A stretch of 64,000 nucleotides of DNA from Micromonospora_J zhanjiangensis (GTDB lineage: Bacteria > Actinomycetota > Actinomycetes > Mycobacteriales > Micromonosporaceae), in NCBI RefSeq assembly GCF_042650605.1, contig NZ_JBHSBN010000013.1:1-64000 (forward strand). The letters are read 5' to 3'. The position numbers were made by a program, and so were the translations under genes. The stretch's first letter is position 1. The number at the start of each line of letters is the position of its first letter. This document shows, piece by piece, positions 8,955 to 17,258 of the stretch. The notes beneath the pieces were generated by a model. That model was not told where the DNA came from, searched no databases, and saw only the letters and a program-made list of their open reading frames with translations.

Positions 8955-10142
8955 ATGGCCAAGAGCCAGTTCACCAGGACCAAGCCGCATCTCAACATCG
9001 GCACGATGGGGCACGTCGACCACGGCAAGACGACCCTGACCGCCGCCATCACCAAGGTGCTCGCCGACCGCGACCCGGCCGTCAACCGGTACGTCGCGTT
9101 CGACGGCATCGACCGCGCGCCGGAGGAGGTCGCCCGGGGCATCACCATCACCATCGCGCACGTCGAGTACGAGACCGCGAACCGGCACTACGCGCACGTG
9201 GACATGCCGGGTCACGCCGACTACGTGAAGAACATGATCACGGGGGCGGCGCAGGTGGACGGGGCGATCCTGGTTGTCTCGGCGCTGGACGGCGCGATGC
9301 CGCAGACCCGCGAGCACGTGCTGCTCGCCCAGCGGGTCGGCGTGCCGTACCTGGTGGTGGCGATGAACAAGGCGGACGCGGTGGCCGACCCGGAGCTGCT
9401 CGACCTGGTCGAGCTGGAGATCCGCGAGCTGGTCAGCGAGTACGGCTTCCCCGGCGACGAGGTCCCGGTGGTCCGGGTCTCGGCCCTGCGCGCGCTGGAG
9501 GGCGACCCGGAGTGGACCGGTTCCATCGTCGAGCTGCTCGACGCGGTGGACCGGTACGTCCCGGTGCCGCCGCGTGAGCTGGCCGAGCCGTTCCTGATGC
9601 CGATCGAGAACGTGCTCACCATCTCCGGCCGCGGCACCGTGGTGACCGGGGCGATCGAGCGCGGCACGCTGCGGGCCGGTGACCCGGTCGAGGTGGTCGG
9701 GCTCGGTCCGACGCTGAGCACCGTGGCCATCGGGCTGGAGTCGTTCGGCCGGACGCTGGACACCGCCCAGGCCGGGGACAACGCCGCGGTGCTGCTGCGC
9801 GGAATCAAGCGGGACCAGGTGCGCCGGGGTCAGGTGGTCGCGCTGCCGGGCAGCGTCACGCCGCACCGCCGGTTCACCGCCCGGCTGTACGCGCTGACCA
9901 CCGCCGAGGGTGGCCGGCGTACCCCGTTCCACGCCCACTACCGGCCGCAGTTCTACTTCCGTACCACCGACGTGGTCGGCGCGGTCGACCTCGACGGACG
10001 GGAGCAGGTCGCGCCGGGCGACACCGTCGACCTGCGGGTCGAGCTGGGCCAGCCGGTGGCGATGCACGCCGGCCTCGGCTTCGCGGTCCGCGAGGGCGGC
10101 CGTACGGTGGCCGCCGGCACGGTCACCGAACTGCTCGACTGA
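8955..10142 (+). CDS. tuf: Divergent second elongation factor Tu (Tuf3-like)
   Basis: This is a complete 395-residue EF-Tu with all GTPase motifs: G1 GHVDHGKT, G2 RGITI, G3 DMPGH, G4 NKAD and G5 SAL, followed by domains 2 and 3. It delivers aminoacyl-tRNA to the ribosome. It is clearly divergent from housekeeping EF-Tu (DMPGH replaces DCPGH, and domain 2 is altered) and stands alone, not in the str operon after fusA. Arg127 corresponds to E. coli Gln124, where substitutions such as Q124K give kirromycin resistance. Positions equivalent to Tyr160, Gly316 and Ala375 are unchanged. The start is at MAKSQFTRTKPHLNIGT, with RBS AAAGGA at 8938-8943. Streptomyces tuf3 genes are stress-related or antibiotic-tolerant paralogues; the same role is inferred here. 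Confidence 0.92.
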   Translation: MAKSQFTRTKPHLNIGTMGHVDHGKTTLTAAITKVLADRDPAVNRYVAFDGIDRAPEEVARGITITIAHVEYETANRHYAHVDMPGHADYVKNMITGAAQVDGAILVVSALDGAMPQTREHVLLAQRVGVPYLVVAMNKADAVADPELLDLVELEIRELVSEYGFPGDEVPVVRVSALRALEGDPEWTGSIVELLDAVDRYVPVPPRELAEPFLMPIENVLTISGRGTVVTGAIERGTLRAGDPVEVVGLGPTLSTVAIGLESFGRTLDTAQAGDNAAVLLRGIKRDQVRRGQVVALPGSVTPHRRFTARLYALTTAEGGRRTPFHAHYRPQFYFRTTDVVGAVDLDGREQVAPGDTVDLRVELGQPVAMHAGLGFAVREGGRTVAAGTVTELLD

Positions 10143-10148
10143 GGCCGG

Positions 10149-10185
10149 GGACCGGGGTCTCTCCCACGGGGAGGGACCCCGGTCC
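10149..10185. terminator. Strong bidirectional hairpin between tuf and the ABC permease
   Basis: GGACCGGGGTC (10149-10159) and GACCCCGGTCC (10175-10185) are perfect 11-bp complements. The loop contains a further CTCCC/GGAG pairing. The hairpin sits in the 49-bp gap between the stops of two convergent genes. It lacks a T-tract on either strand, as is common for actinomycete terminators. Confidence 0.75.
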
Positions 10186-10191
10186 CCCCGG

Positions 10192-12528
10192 CTACTCGGT
10201 GCGCAGGCCGTCGGCCCGGGTGAGCCGCCACAGCACCGGCATGCTCAGCCCGGTCACCAGGAACACCACGGCCGCGCCGAGCCCGGCGGTGAGGCCGACC
10301 ACCGACCAGTCCACCGAGAGCGGCACCTCGACCAGCCGCAGCAGGACGGCACCGAGGCCCAGCCCGAAGACGACCGCCAGGGCCAGACCGGCCGCCACCG
10401 GTACGGCGGTCTGCCACCACACCGACCAGCTCAGGGTGCCCCGCCGGGTGCCGACGGCGACCAGCATGGACAGCAGCCGGCGGCGTTCCCGCAACTGTTC
10501 CAGGGTGCCCACCAGCATGCTGACGCCGATCAGCAGCAGGGTTACCACCGCGCCGAGGTAGAGGCCGCGCCGGATGTTGGCGAACTTCGGCTGCTCCTGA
10601 ACGACCGCCGTCTGCGTCGAGACGGTCGCGAGCGGGTCGACCGACAGGGCGGCGCTGCGCAGCCGTTCGAGCGCGTCCGGGTCGGACCGGTCCAGGTCGA
10701 CGTACCGCTCGACCCGCAGCCTGGACAGGCCGGCGACGTCGATCGCGCCGGGGGTGGCCAGCAGCACGTCGCGGCTCCACCCGGCCGGGTCGACCCGGGC
10801 GGGCACCACGCGGGTGCTCGGCGGCAGCGTCCAGGTCCGGCCCGGATCGTCGGCCCGGCCGCTGCCGACGGTCAGCCTCGCCCCCGGTACGAAACCGGCG
10901 CGGGACGGGTCGACACCGTCGGTGTTCTCCGCGTCGGCACACCGCGCGGCCACGTCCTCCTGGCGGCCAGGTGCGCAAGCGTCGGCCACGAAGACGTCGC
11001 CGTCGCGGCACCGGTCCAGCCGCGCGAACTCCGCCAGCGCGGCACAGTCGCCGACCCGCAACCAGAGCATCGGGGCATCCTGGTCGGTCGAGCCGGCCGG
11101 GGTCGCGAAGGCCAACAGGGTGGCGGCCGTGAGGGTCGAGCCGGGCAGGTCGCCGCGCCCGGCGGCGGCAACGGTGGAGACCAGTACGTCCGTCCGGGCC
11201 CGGTCGTTGCCGACGTGCTCGGTGAACTCGTGCTGGATGCCGGCGAACAGCATCTGCAGGCCGATGGTGCCGGCCACCGCCACCGCGATCCCGTTGACCA
11301 GCCGGGCCGAGGTGGCGCTGTCCAGTTGCAGCCGCCGGACGGCGAGCTGCCACGGGACCGGGCCACCGCGCAGCCGGCGTACCAGCAGGTCCACCAGCCA
11401 GGGCAGCAGCGCGACCGTGCCGATCAGCAGCAGGGTGGCGCCGGTCGCGACCTGCAGGTCGACCAACCGGGAGGAGCCGGCCCGGACGCCGCCGACCAGC
11501 GGGTAGAGCAGTAGCAGCCCCAGCGCCGGCAGGACCAGTCGCCACCACAGCCGGCGCCGGCCGCCGACCGACCGCCGGGTCACCCCGAGCGGCTCCACCA
11601 CCACCCGGCGCAGCGACCCGAGCGCCACCAGCACGGCGACCACCGGCACCGCCACCGCGATCGCGGCCACCAGGGCCGGCGCCGGCCGCAGGTCGTCGGC
11701 GTACGCGCTGAGGTCCCAGAGGGTGACCAGCGGCACCAACTGGCGGCCGAGCGCGAAGAGCGCCCCGCCGACCAGGAGCCCGAGCAGCGCGCCGGCCGCC
11801 GCCTCCCCGGCGGCGAGGCGGCCGATCATGCGGGTGTCGGCGCCGACCAGCCGGACGGCGGCCAGCCGGCGGTCGCGGCGCTCGCCGCCGAACCGGACGG
11901 CCGCGGTCAGGAAGACCGCGATCGGCAGCAGCAGCACGACGAAGATGATCGCCACGAGCAGGGCCAGGACCGGGCTGAACGCCTCGCCGGGCAGGCCGCC
12001 ACCGAAGCGGTCCAGCCGCATCGCCCGGTCGACGGTCAGCGTGTCGCTGCCGCGGTAGAAGGCCAGCTCGTTCGGGCCGGCGAGGCCCTGCGCGCCGATC
12101 ACGCCGGCGACCCGGGCGCCGCCCAGCCGGGGGGCGAACAGCGCGGCGTCGGGGGAGCCCAGCAGGTCGCGCAGGGCGGGGGAGACGTACACCTGGTCGG
12201 CGGTGGGCAGCGCGGGGATGCCGGGCGGCACCGGTGCCGCCGGGCCCTCGGCGCGCAGCAGCCGGCCGCGTACCGGTCGGCCGTGGAACTCGGTCTCGAC
12301 CGGAGCGACCAGCAGGGTGTTCGCGGCGGCCGGGATCGGCTCGCCCAGCCGCAGGTCGTCCCGCGCGTCGCCGCGCGCCTGCCGGGCCGACAACGCCGCC
12401 GGCACGGCGGCCGCGAGCAGCAGCAGCGCCACCCCCACGCCGACCCCGAACGCGGTGAGCAGGGTCCGCGTCCAGCCCTCCCGACCGCCGGTGACCGCCA
12501 GCCGCGCGCCCATCAACAGCTCGGTCAC
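10192..12528 (-). CDS. ABC transporter permease, duplicated FtsX/MacB type
   Basis: This 778-residue membrane protein has an N-terminal helix (GVGVGVALLLLAAAVPAALS), a large extracytoplasmic domain, a three-helix FtsX block in the middle (about 250-410), a second extracytoplasmic part with two Cys-rich spots, and a second FtsX block at the C terminus. It is the transmembrane subunit of an exporter or mechanotransmission ABC system powered by the ATPase encoded upstream. The GTG start at 12528 overlaps the ATPase stop (GTGA), so the two are coupled. The PadR-ATPase-permease operon reads leftwards. Substrate unknown; lipids, peptides or drugs are typical for the family. Confidence 0.85.
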   Translation of the reverse strand: MTELLMGARLAVTGGREGWTRTLLTAFGVGVGVALLLLAAAVPAALSARQARGDARDDLRLGEPIPAAANTLLVAPVETEFHGRPVRGRLLRAEGPAAPVPPGIPALPTADQVYVSPALRDLLGSPDAALFAPRLGGARVAGVIGAQGLAGPNELAFYRGSDTLTVDRAMRLDRFGGGLPGEAFSPVLALLVAIIFVVLLLPIAVFLTAAVRFGGERRDRRLAAVRLVGADTRMIGRLAAGEAAAGALLGLLVGGALFALGRQLVPLVTLWDLSAYADDLRPAPALVAAIAVAVPVVAVLVALGSLRRVVVEPLGVTRRSVGGRRRLWWRLVLPALGLLLLYPLVGGVRAGSSRLVDLQVATGATLLLIGTVALLPWLVDLLVRRLRGGPVPWQLAVRRLQLDSATSARLVNGIAVAVAGTIGLQMLFAGIQHEFTEHVGNDRARTDVLVSTVAAAGRGDLPGSTLTAATLLAFATPAGSTDQDAPMLWLRVGDCAALAEFARLDRCRDGDVFVADACAPGRQEDVAARCADAENTDGVDPSRAGFVPGARLTVGSGRADDPGRTWTLPPSTRVVPARVDPAGWSRDVLLATPGAIDVAGLSRLRVERYVDLDRSDPDALERLRSAALSVDPLATVSTQTAVVQEQPKFANIRRGLYLGAVVTLLLIGVSMLVGTLEQLRERRRLLSMLVAVGTRRGTLSWSVWWQTAVPVAAGLALAVVFGLGLGAVLLRLVEVPLSVDWSVVGLTAGLGAAVVFLVTGLSMPVLWRLTRADGLRTE

Positions 12529-13319
12529 CGGACCGGCTCCAGATCCCGGGTACGCCCGTCGCGCACCACCACCTCCCGGTCCGCGTACGCCGCGACCCGG
12601 GCCTCGTGGGTGACCAGCACCACCGCCGCGCCGCTGTCCCGGGCCGCCCGGGACAGCAGGCGCATCACCCGTTCGCCGTTGAGCGAGTCCAGTGCCCCGG
12701 TCGGCTCGTCGGCGAAGACCACCCGGGGTTCGGTGACCAGGGCGCGGGCCACCGCCACCCGCTGGCCCTGCCCGCCGGAGATCTCCCCGGGCCGCTTGTC
12801 GGCCAGCTCGGCGACCTCCAGCCGGGCCAGCCACTCGTCGGCCCGGCGTTCGGCCTCGCGCCGGCCGGTCCGGTCCAGCCGCAACGGCAGGGCGACGTTC
12901 TCCCGACAGGTCAGCTCCGGTACGAGCTGTCCGAACTGGAACACGAAGCCGAACGCGCCGCGGCGCAGCGCGCTGCGTTCGGCGTCCGAAAGCTCCGACA
13001 GTGACCGGCCCCGGTAGCGGACCTCGCCCGAGTCCGGCCGGACGATGCCGGCCAGGCAGTGCAGCAGGGTGGACTTGCCGGACCCGGACGGGCCCATGAC
13101 GGCGAGCATCTCGCCGGCCGCCACGGTCACCGACGCGCCGGCGAGGGCCGGGGTCGCGCCGTACGTCTTGTGCAGCCCGGCGGCGACCAGCAGCGGTTCC
13201 TCGTCGGCGTCCCGGCGGTCGGCCGGCGGTGCGTCGGTCGTCGCCGCGATCGCCGCGTCGGCGCGGCCCGCGTGACGACCCGTCGCGTCCCGGTGGCCCG
13301 GGGTGTCGGCGGGGCTCAC
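12525..13319 (-). CDS. ABC transporter ATP-binding protein (MacB/LolD type)
   Basis: This 264-residue ATPase has Walker A GPSGSGKST, the signature ISGGQGQRVAVARAL, Walker B VVFADEPT and the H-loop VTHEARV. About 40 low-complexity Ala/Asp-rich residues precede the domain. The GTG start at 13319 overlaps the PadR stop by GTGA, and its stop overlaps the permease start by GTGA. The three genes therefore form one translation-coupled unit in which the regulator is made first. It would energise the FtsX-type permease downstream. Confidence 0.92.
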   Translation of the reverse strand: MSPADTPGHRDATGRHAGRADAAIAATTDAPPADRRDADEEPLLVAAGLHKTYGATPALAGASVTVAAGEMLAVMGPSGSGKSTLLHCLAGIVRPDSGEVRYRGRSLSELSDAERSALRRGAFGFVFQFGQLVPELTCRENVALPLRLDRTGRREAERRADEWLARLEVAELADKRPGEISGGQGQRVAVARALVTEPRVVFADEPTGALDSLNGERVMRLLSRAARDSGAAVVLVTHEARVAAYADREVVVRDGRTRDLEPVR

Positions 13320-13840
13320 GACCGGACCTTCTTCGCCAGCTCGTCCAGCCGGGCGGCGGTCAGCTCCAGCCAGCGCAGGTCGGCCTCCAGGTGGAACAGG
13401 GCGTGGTCGCAGATGAGCTGGTCGGCCAGGTCGCCGTCGGTCTTGCGCCGGGTCAGCTCGCGCATCAGCCGCAGGTGCTCGCCGCGCTGGGTGTCCAGCA
13501 GGTCGGCGGCGGGCCGGCCGGTCAGCAGGGCCAGCACCACCTTCGTGTAGAGCGTTGACTGCAGGTAGGCGTCGGGCTTCTCCGGGGTGGCCAGCCAGCG
13601 TCGCACGTCGGTGACGCCGGCCTCGGTGATCGCGTACCGCTTGCGGTCCGGCCCGCCGCCCGGCTCGGTCCCGTCCACCTCGACCAGGCCGTTGCGCAGC
13701 AGCCGGGACAGGGTGGCGTAGACCTGGCCGACGTGCAGCGGACGGTCCCGACCGAACTGTTCGTCGTACGCGCGCTTCAGGGTGTAGCCGTGGCTCGGCC
13801 CGGTTTCCAGCAGGCCGAGGACGGTCTGTCCAAGTGACAT
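13316..13840 (-). CDS. PadR-family transcriptional regulator
   Basis: This 174-residue PadR protein has an N-terminal winged helix (MSLGQTVLGLLETGPSHGYTLKR; then the VGQVYATLSRLLRNGLV recognition region) and a C-terminal helical dimerisation domain. It is the first gene of the operon with the ABC exporter, the usual arrangement for ligand-released PadR repressors of drug or stress exporters. The start at 13840 is chosen because TATAGT (13853-13848 on the minus strand) lies 7 nt upstream, the spacing of a leaderless transcript. The tandem operator at 13852-13876 supports autoregulation. Confidence 0.88.
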   Translation of the reverse strand: MSLGQTVLGLLETGPSHGYTLKRAYDEQFGRDRPLHVGQVYATLSRLLRNGLVEVDGTEPGGGPDRKRYAITEAGVTDVRRWLATPEKPDAYLQSTLYTKVVLALLTGRPAADLLDTQRGEHLRLMRELTRRKTDGDLADQLICDHALFHLEADLRWLELTAARLDELAKKVRS

Positions 13841-13847
13841 GCGGAGC

Positions 13848-13876
13848 ACTATACACATGGTGTGTACATGGTGTGT
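13848..13876 (-). promoter_or_regulatory. PadR promoter and tandem operator
   Basis: The 11-bp unit ACATGGTGTGT occurs twice in tandem (13855-13865 and 13866-13876). TACAC..GTGTA at 13852-13866 forms an inverted repeat like known PadR boxes (ATGT/ACAT type). The repeat overlaps the minus-strand -10 box TATAGT (13848-13853) and would cover the -35 region, so PadR binding would repress its own operon. Confidence 0.65.
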
Positions 13877-13880
13877 TTAG

Positions 13881-14930
13881 TTAATCGGACCGGTTGCTGG
13901 TCCCAACCTCTGCCGGAACATCCATGGCGGGCCACCGCGTCGGTCCGGTGGTCCGCCGGCCCGTGACGGCGTCGCCCGGGTCCGGGTACGACTCGACCAG
14001 ACCGAAGACCACCGTGACCGCGAGCAGCAGGCCGGCCATCGCCTGGACCGTCAGGACCAGGGCGTACCCGCCCACCGCCGGGCCGCCCTCGAACGGGCTG
14101 CCCGGTGCCAGCAGCACGATGAGCTGGTACGCGCCCCACCAGAACATCGCACCGGCACCCACCCAGGCCGCCGCGAGCGGTACCCAGACGCGGGCGGTCC
14201 CGGGCCGGCGGGCCGCCAGACTCATCGACCCGAGCACGCCGAGCAGCCCGAACAGTACCCAGGAGGCCTCGGTCACCTGCTGGATCGCCTCCCGCCCGGC
14301 CCGCATCGTGGCCGGTTGCCCGGCGGTGCCGCCGAACGCCCAGTACAGGTGCATGGCCATGGCCGGCGCGGCGAGGACGGCGGCCGCGACGGTCGCCAAC
14401 ACCCGTACGGAGTCGGTGGCGCCGGACCGTACGGCGCGCACCGGACGACTGAGATAGCCACCCCACCGACGCCGGACGTGCAGCGTGAAGGCCAGCGCCA
14501 GGCCGGTGCCCTGCAGGACGAACCCGGTGTAGACCACGGCGTACACCCAGGGCCGCAGGCCGGCGAACCGGTCGCCGCCACCTCCCGTCGCGGAGCCGGT
14601 GAGCGCCTCGACGAGCCCGGCCGCCGGCGCGGCGACCATCACGGGGGCGAGCAGGCCGCTGGCCACCCAGAACGGGAACAGCAGCACCCAGACCGGGAGC
14701 CGCCGACCCCAACGGTGCACCAGGGCCAGCGCGAGGACGGCACCGGCCAACTCCATCGCCGCGGTCACCGCGTTGGCCGTCAGGTACGCGCCGCCACGCA
14801 TGATGCCCGGGCGGTCGAGGCCGATGTCGCTGCCGGCCAGCCAGGCGATCTTGATGGCCAGGTACGGCATCATGGCCGCCACGCTGGCGTACCCGATGAG
14901 GCGATGCAGCCGCGGCTGTCCGTTTGTCAT
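13881..14930 (-). CDS. Multi-pass membrane protein of unknown function
   Basis: This 349-residue polytopic protein has about eight hydrophobic segments, for example LIGYASVAAMMPYLAIKIAW near the N terminus and GGYALVLTVQAMAGLLLAVT near the C terminus. I do not recognise a family or catalytic motif. Several segments resemble small-residue helices of uncharacterised actinobacterial integral membrane proteins found next to PadR or ABC genes. The start is taken at MTNGQPRLHR (14930), because residues upstream are Arg-rich and unlike protein. Its stop is 41 bp from the PadR start, so the PadR promoter is squeezed into that gap and the two genes are probably separate units. Confidence 0.6.
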   Translation of the reverse strand: MTNGQPRLHRLIGYASVAAMMPYLAIKIAWLAGSDIGLDRPGIMRGGAYLTANAVTAAMELAGAVLALALVHRWGRRLPVWVLLFPFWVASGLLAPVMVAAPAAGLVEALTGSATGGGGDRFAGLRPWVYAVVYTGFVLQGTGLALAFTLHVRRRWGGYLSRPVRAVRSGATDSVRVLATVAAAVLAAPAMAMHLYWAFGGTAGQPATMRAGREAIQQVTEASWVLFGLLGVLGSMSLAARRPGTARVWVPLAAAWVGAGAMFWWGAYQLIVLLAPGSPFEGGPAVGGYALVLTVQAMAGLLLAVTVVFGLVESYPDPGDAVTGRRTTGPTRWPAMDVPAEVGTSNRSD

Positions 14931-15123
14931 GGCGTCCAGCCTGGCGCGCCGGTCGGTGCCCGTCCTCCCTTGTCGGTGGGGGTGCCGATCCCCCGCGCGG
15001 GGGAGCGTGGCCATGGCGCGGGGTTGGCGACAGGCATCCCGGCGCTAACCGTCACCGAGCGTACCGAGGGCGAGGGCGGTCCGGCGTCGTCGCATCGGCG
15101 CTCGCGCCGAACAGTTAAGTTTG

Positions 15124-15366
15124 TTAATTGTTTATCGACGGTAATGCCTGGCGCGCATCCTCGTCAATGTCCGGACCCGTCGGCCCGAGCGGTCGGGCGG
15201 TTTCGGTGTGCGGGCGGATCCGGGTGGTGAGCGGGCTGGCCGCCGCCAGCACCAGCGCCAGGCCGGCCATCGTCACCAGGGCGGTGCGCAGCCCGGCGGC
15301 CCCGGCGATCGCGCCGACCAGCGCCGGACCGACCAGGAAGCCCAGGTACGCCGACGAGGCCACCGA
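15124..15366 (-). pseudogene. 3' remnant of an MFS transporter gene
   Basis: Only the last 80 or so residues of a major facilitator protein survive: SSAYLGFLVGPALVGAIAGA and a final helix ending ALVLAAASPLTTR, then a hydrophilic tail. Upstream of about 15366 the minus-strand frame stays open but no longer looks like a transporter. The homology break coincides with the break of the LacI remnant on the other strand. About 80% of a normal MFS gene is missing, so no transport function is possible. Confidence 0.7.
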
Positions 15367-15367
15367 G

Positions 15368-15775
15368 GTCGACGTGAACGACCACCGGCAGGGCGAGGCC
15401 GCCGCGGCGGCGCTGCTGGCCCCCGGTGCTCCGCCGGCCGCCGGCACGACGGTGCCGGCCGGTCCGCCGCGGGCGATCGTCACCATGGGCGACCAGTTGG
15501 CCCGCGGGGTGCTGCGGGCCGCCGCCGAGCGGGGCCTCGCGGTGCCCGGGCAACTGGCGGTGACCGGCTGGGACGACTCGCGGGCGGCGACCGAGGCCCG
15601 ACCGGCACTGACCACCGTCCGGCAGTCGCTGCGCGACCAGGGGTACGCCTGCGCCCGGGCGGTCCTCGACCTGTCCGCGACCGATCCGCCCCCGACCCTC
15701 GCCGACCGGTGGGAACTGGTCGTCCGGGAGAGCACCGGGCGGAACGCGTCGGGATCTTCCGTCGACCCGCCGTGA
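15368..15775 (+). pseudogene. 3' remnant of a LacI-family regulator gene
   Basis: This is the end of a LacI/PurR ligand-binding domain: AIVTMGDQLARGVLRAAAERGL, then VPGQLAVTGWDDS and LTTVRQSLRDQG, which are hallmark C-terminal motifs. The helix-turn-helix and the first half of the sensor domain are absent. The frame begins at the junction with the MFS remnant. The LacI gene points away from the MFS gene, as expected for a once-divergent regulator/transporter pair whose shared promoter and both 5' halves were deleted together. Confidence 0.75.
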
Positions 15776-15851
15776 TCAGCCGACTCCCAGCACCCGGAAA
15801 CGATCCCCCTCGCCGGAACCCCGCCGGGGCGGTCGCCGTACGCTTTCAGAC

Positions 15852-17258
15852 ATGCGCCATGAGTGGCATCAGTTGAGCTACCCCTCGGTGGGGAACCCCG
15901 GACTCCAGACCAGCCGCCCGACCGACAACACGGCCGAGGACGAGGCGTTGGGCCTGGACCGATGGCGCGAGCTGCCCCGGGCGCAGACCCCGCCATGGCC
16001 CGACCAGGCCGCCGTCGACCAGGTGTGCAAGGTGCTCGACACGGTGCCGTCCGTGGTCGCGCCCTACGAGGTCGACCTGCTGCGGGTCCGGCTGGCCCTG
16101 GTCTGCGAGGGCAAGGCGTTCCTGCTGCAGGGCGGCGACTGTGCCGAGACCTTCACCGACAACACCGAGAGCCACCTGCTGGCCAACGCCCGGACACTGC
16201 TGCAGATGGCGGTCGTGTTGACCTACGGCGCGTCGCTGCCGGTGGTCAAGGTGGCCCGGGTGGCCGGGCAGTACACCAAGCCCCGGTCGCTGCCGACCGA
16301 CGCCCGCGGCCTGCCGGCGTACCGCGGCGATATGATCAACTCGCTGGAGGCGACGCCGGAGGCCCGGGTCGCCGACCCGCAGCGGATGATCCGGGCGTAC
16401 GCCAACTCGGCCGCCGCGATGAACATGCTGCGCGCCTACATCGGCGGCGGGCTGGCCGACCTGCACGCCGTGCACGACTGGAACAAGGGCTTCGTGAAGG
16501 ACTCCCCGGCCGGCGAGCGCTACGAGGCGATCGCCCGGGAGATCGACCGCGCCCTGGCCTTCATGCGGGCCTGCGGCATGACCGACAACGAGGCGCTGCG
16601 CACGGTCACCCTGTTCTGCTCGCACGAGGCGCTCGCCCTGGAGTACGACCGGGCGCTCACCCGGGTCTCCGACGGCCGGGCGTACGGGCTGTCCGGGCAC
16701 TTCCTCTGGGTGGGCGAGCGGACCCGGCAGCTCGACGGGGCGCACATCGACTTCATCTCCCGGGTGGCCAACCCGATCGGCGTGAAGCTCGGCCCGACCA
16801 CCTCGCCGGACGAGGCGATCGAGCTGTGCGAGAAGCTCAACCCGGACAACATCCCGGGCCGGCTCACGTTGATCAGCCGGATGGGCAACCACAAGGTGCG
16901 CGACGCGCTGCCACCGATCGTGGCCAAGGTCGCCGCGGCCGGCGCCAAGGTGGTCTGGCAGTGCGACCCGATGCACGGCAACACCCACGAGTCGTCAAAC
17001 GGCTACAAGACCCGGCACTTCGACCGGATCGTCGACGAGGTGCTCGGCTACTTCGAGGTGCACCGCGGCCTGCAGACCCACCCGGGCGGCCTGCACGTCG
17101 AGCTGACCGGGGAGAACGTCACCGAGTGCCTCGGCGGCGCCCAGGGCATCGAGGACCTCGACCTGCCCGACCGCTACGAGACCGCCTGCGACCCGCGGCT
17201 GAACACCCAGCAGTCGCTGGAACTGGCCTTCCTGGTGGCGGAGATGCTCCGTGGCTGA
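15852..17258 (+). CDS. aroG: Class II 3-deoxy-7-phosphoheptulonate (DAHP) synthase
   Basis: This is a 468-residue plant-type (class II) DAHP synthase, the first enzyme of the shikimate pathway, condensing PEP and erythrose-4-phosphate. Diagnostic motifs include KAFLLQGGDCAETF (metal and substrate Cys, about 90-103) and WQCDPMHGNTHES near 370, as in M. tuberculosis AroG. The length is normal for the family. ATG 15852 follows the -10-like TACGCT (15839-15844) by 7 nt with no RBS, indicating a leaderless mRNA. The threonine-aldolase-like gene overlaps its end by 8 nt. Confidence 0.95.
   Translation: MRHEWHQLSYPSVGNPGLQTSRPTDNTAEDEALGLDRWRELPRAQTPPWPDQAAVDQVCKVLDTVPSVVAPYEVDLLRVRLALVCEGKAFLLQGGDCAETFTDNTESHLLANARTLLQMAVVLTYGASLPVVKVARVAGQYTKPRSLPTDARGLPAYRGDMINSLEATPEARVADPQRMIRAYANSAAAMNMLRAYIGGGLADLHAVHDWNKGFVKDSPAGERYEAIAREIDRALAFMRACGMTDNEALRTVTLFCSHEALALEYDRALTRVSDGRAYGLSGHFLWVGERTRQLDGAHIDFISRVANPIGVKLGPTTSPDEAIELCEKLNPDNIPGRLTLISRMGNHKVRDALPPIVAKVAAAGAKVVWQCDPMHGNTHESSNGYKTRHFDRIVDEVLGYFEVHRGLQTHPGGLHVELTGENVTECLGGAQGIEDLDLPDRYETACDPRLNTQQSLELAFLVAEMLRG

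Noticed and set aside
15128..15775. A continuous 215-codon plus-strand frame covering the LacI remnant
   Set aside because: Its first 80 codons lie antisense to the MFS remnant and show no LacI similarity. It is an accidental fusion across a deletion junction, so only the 3' part is annotated as a pseudogene.
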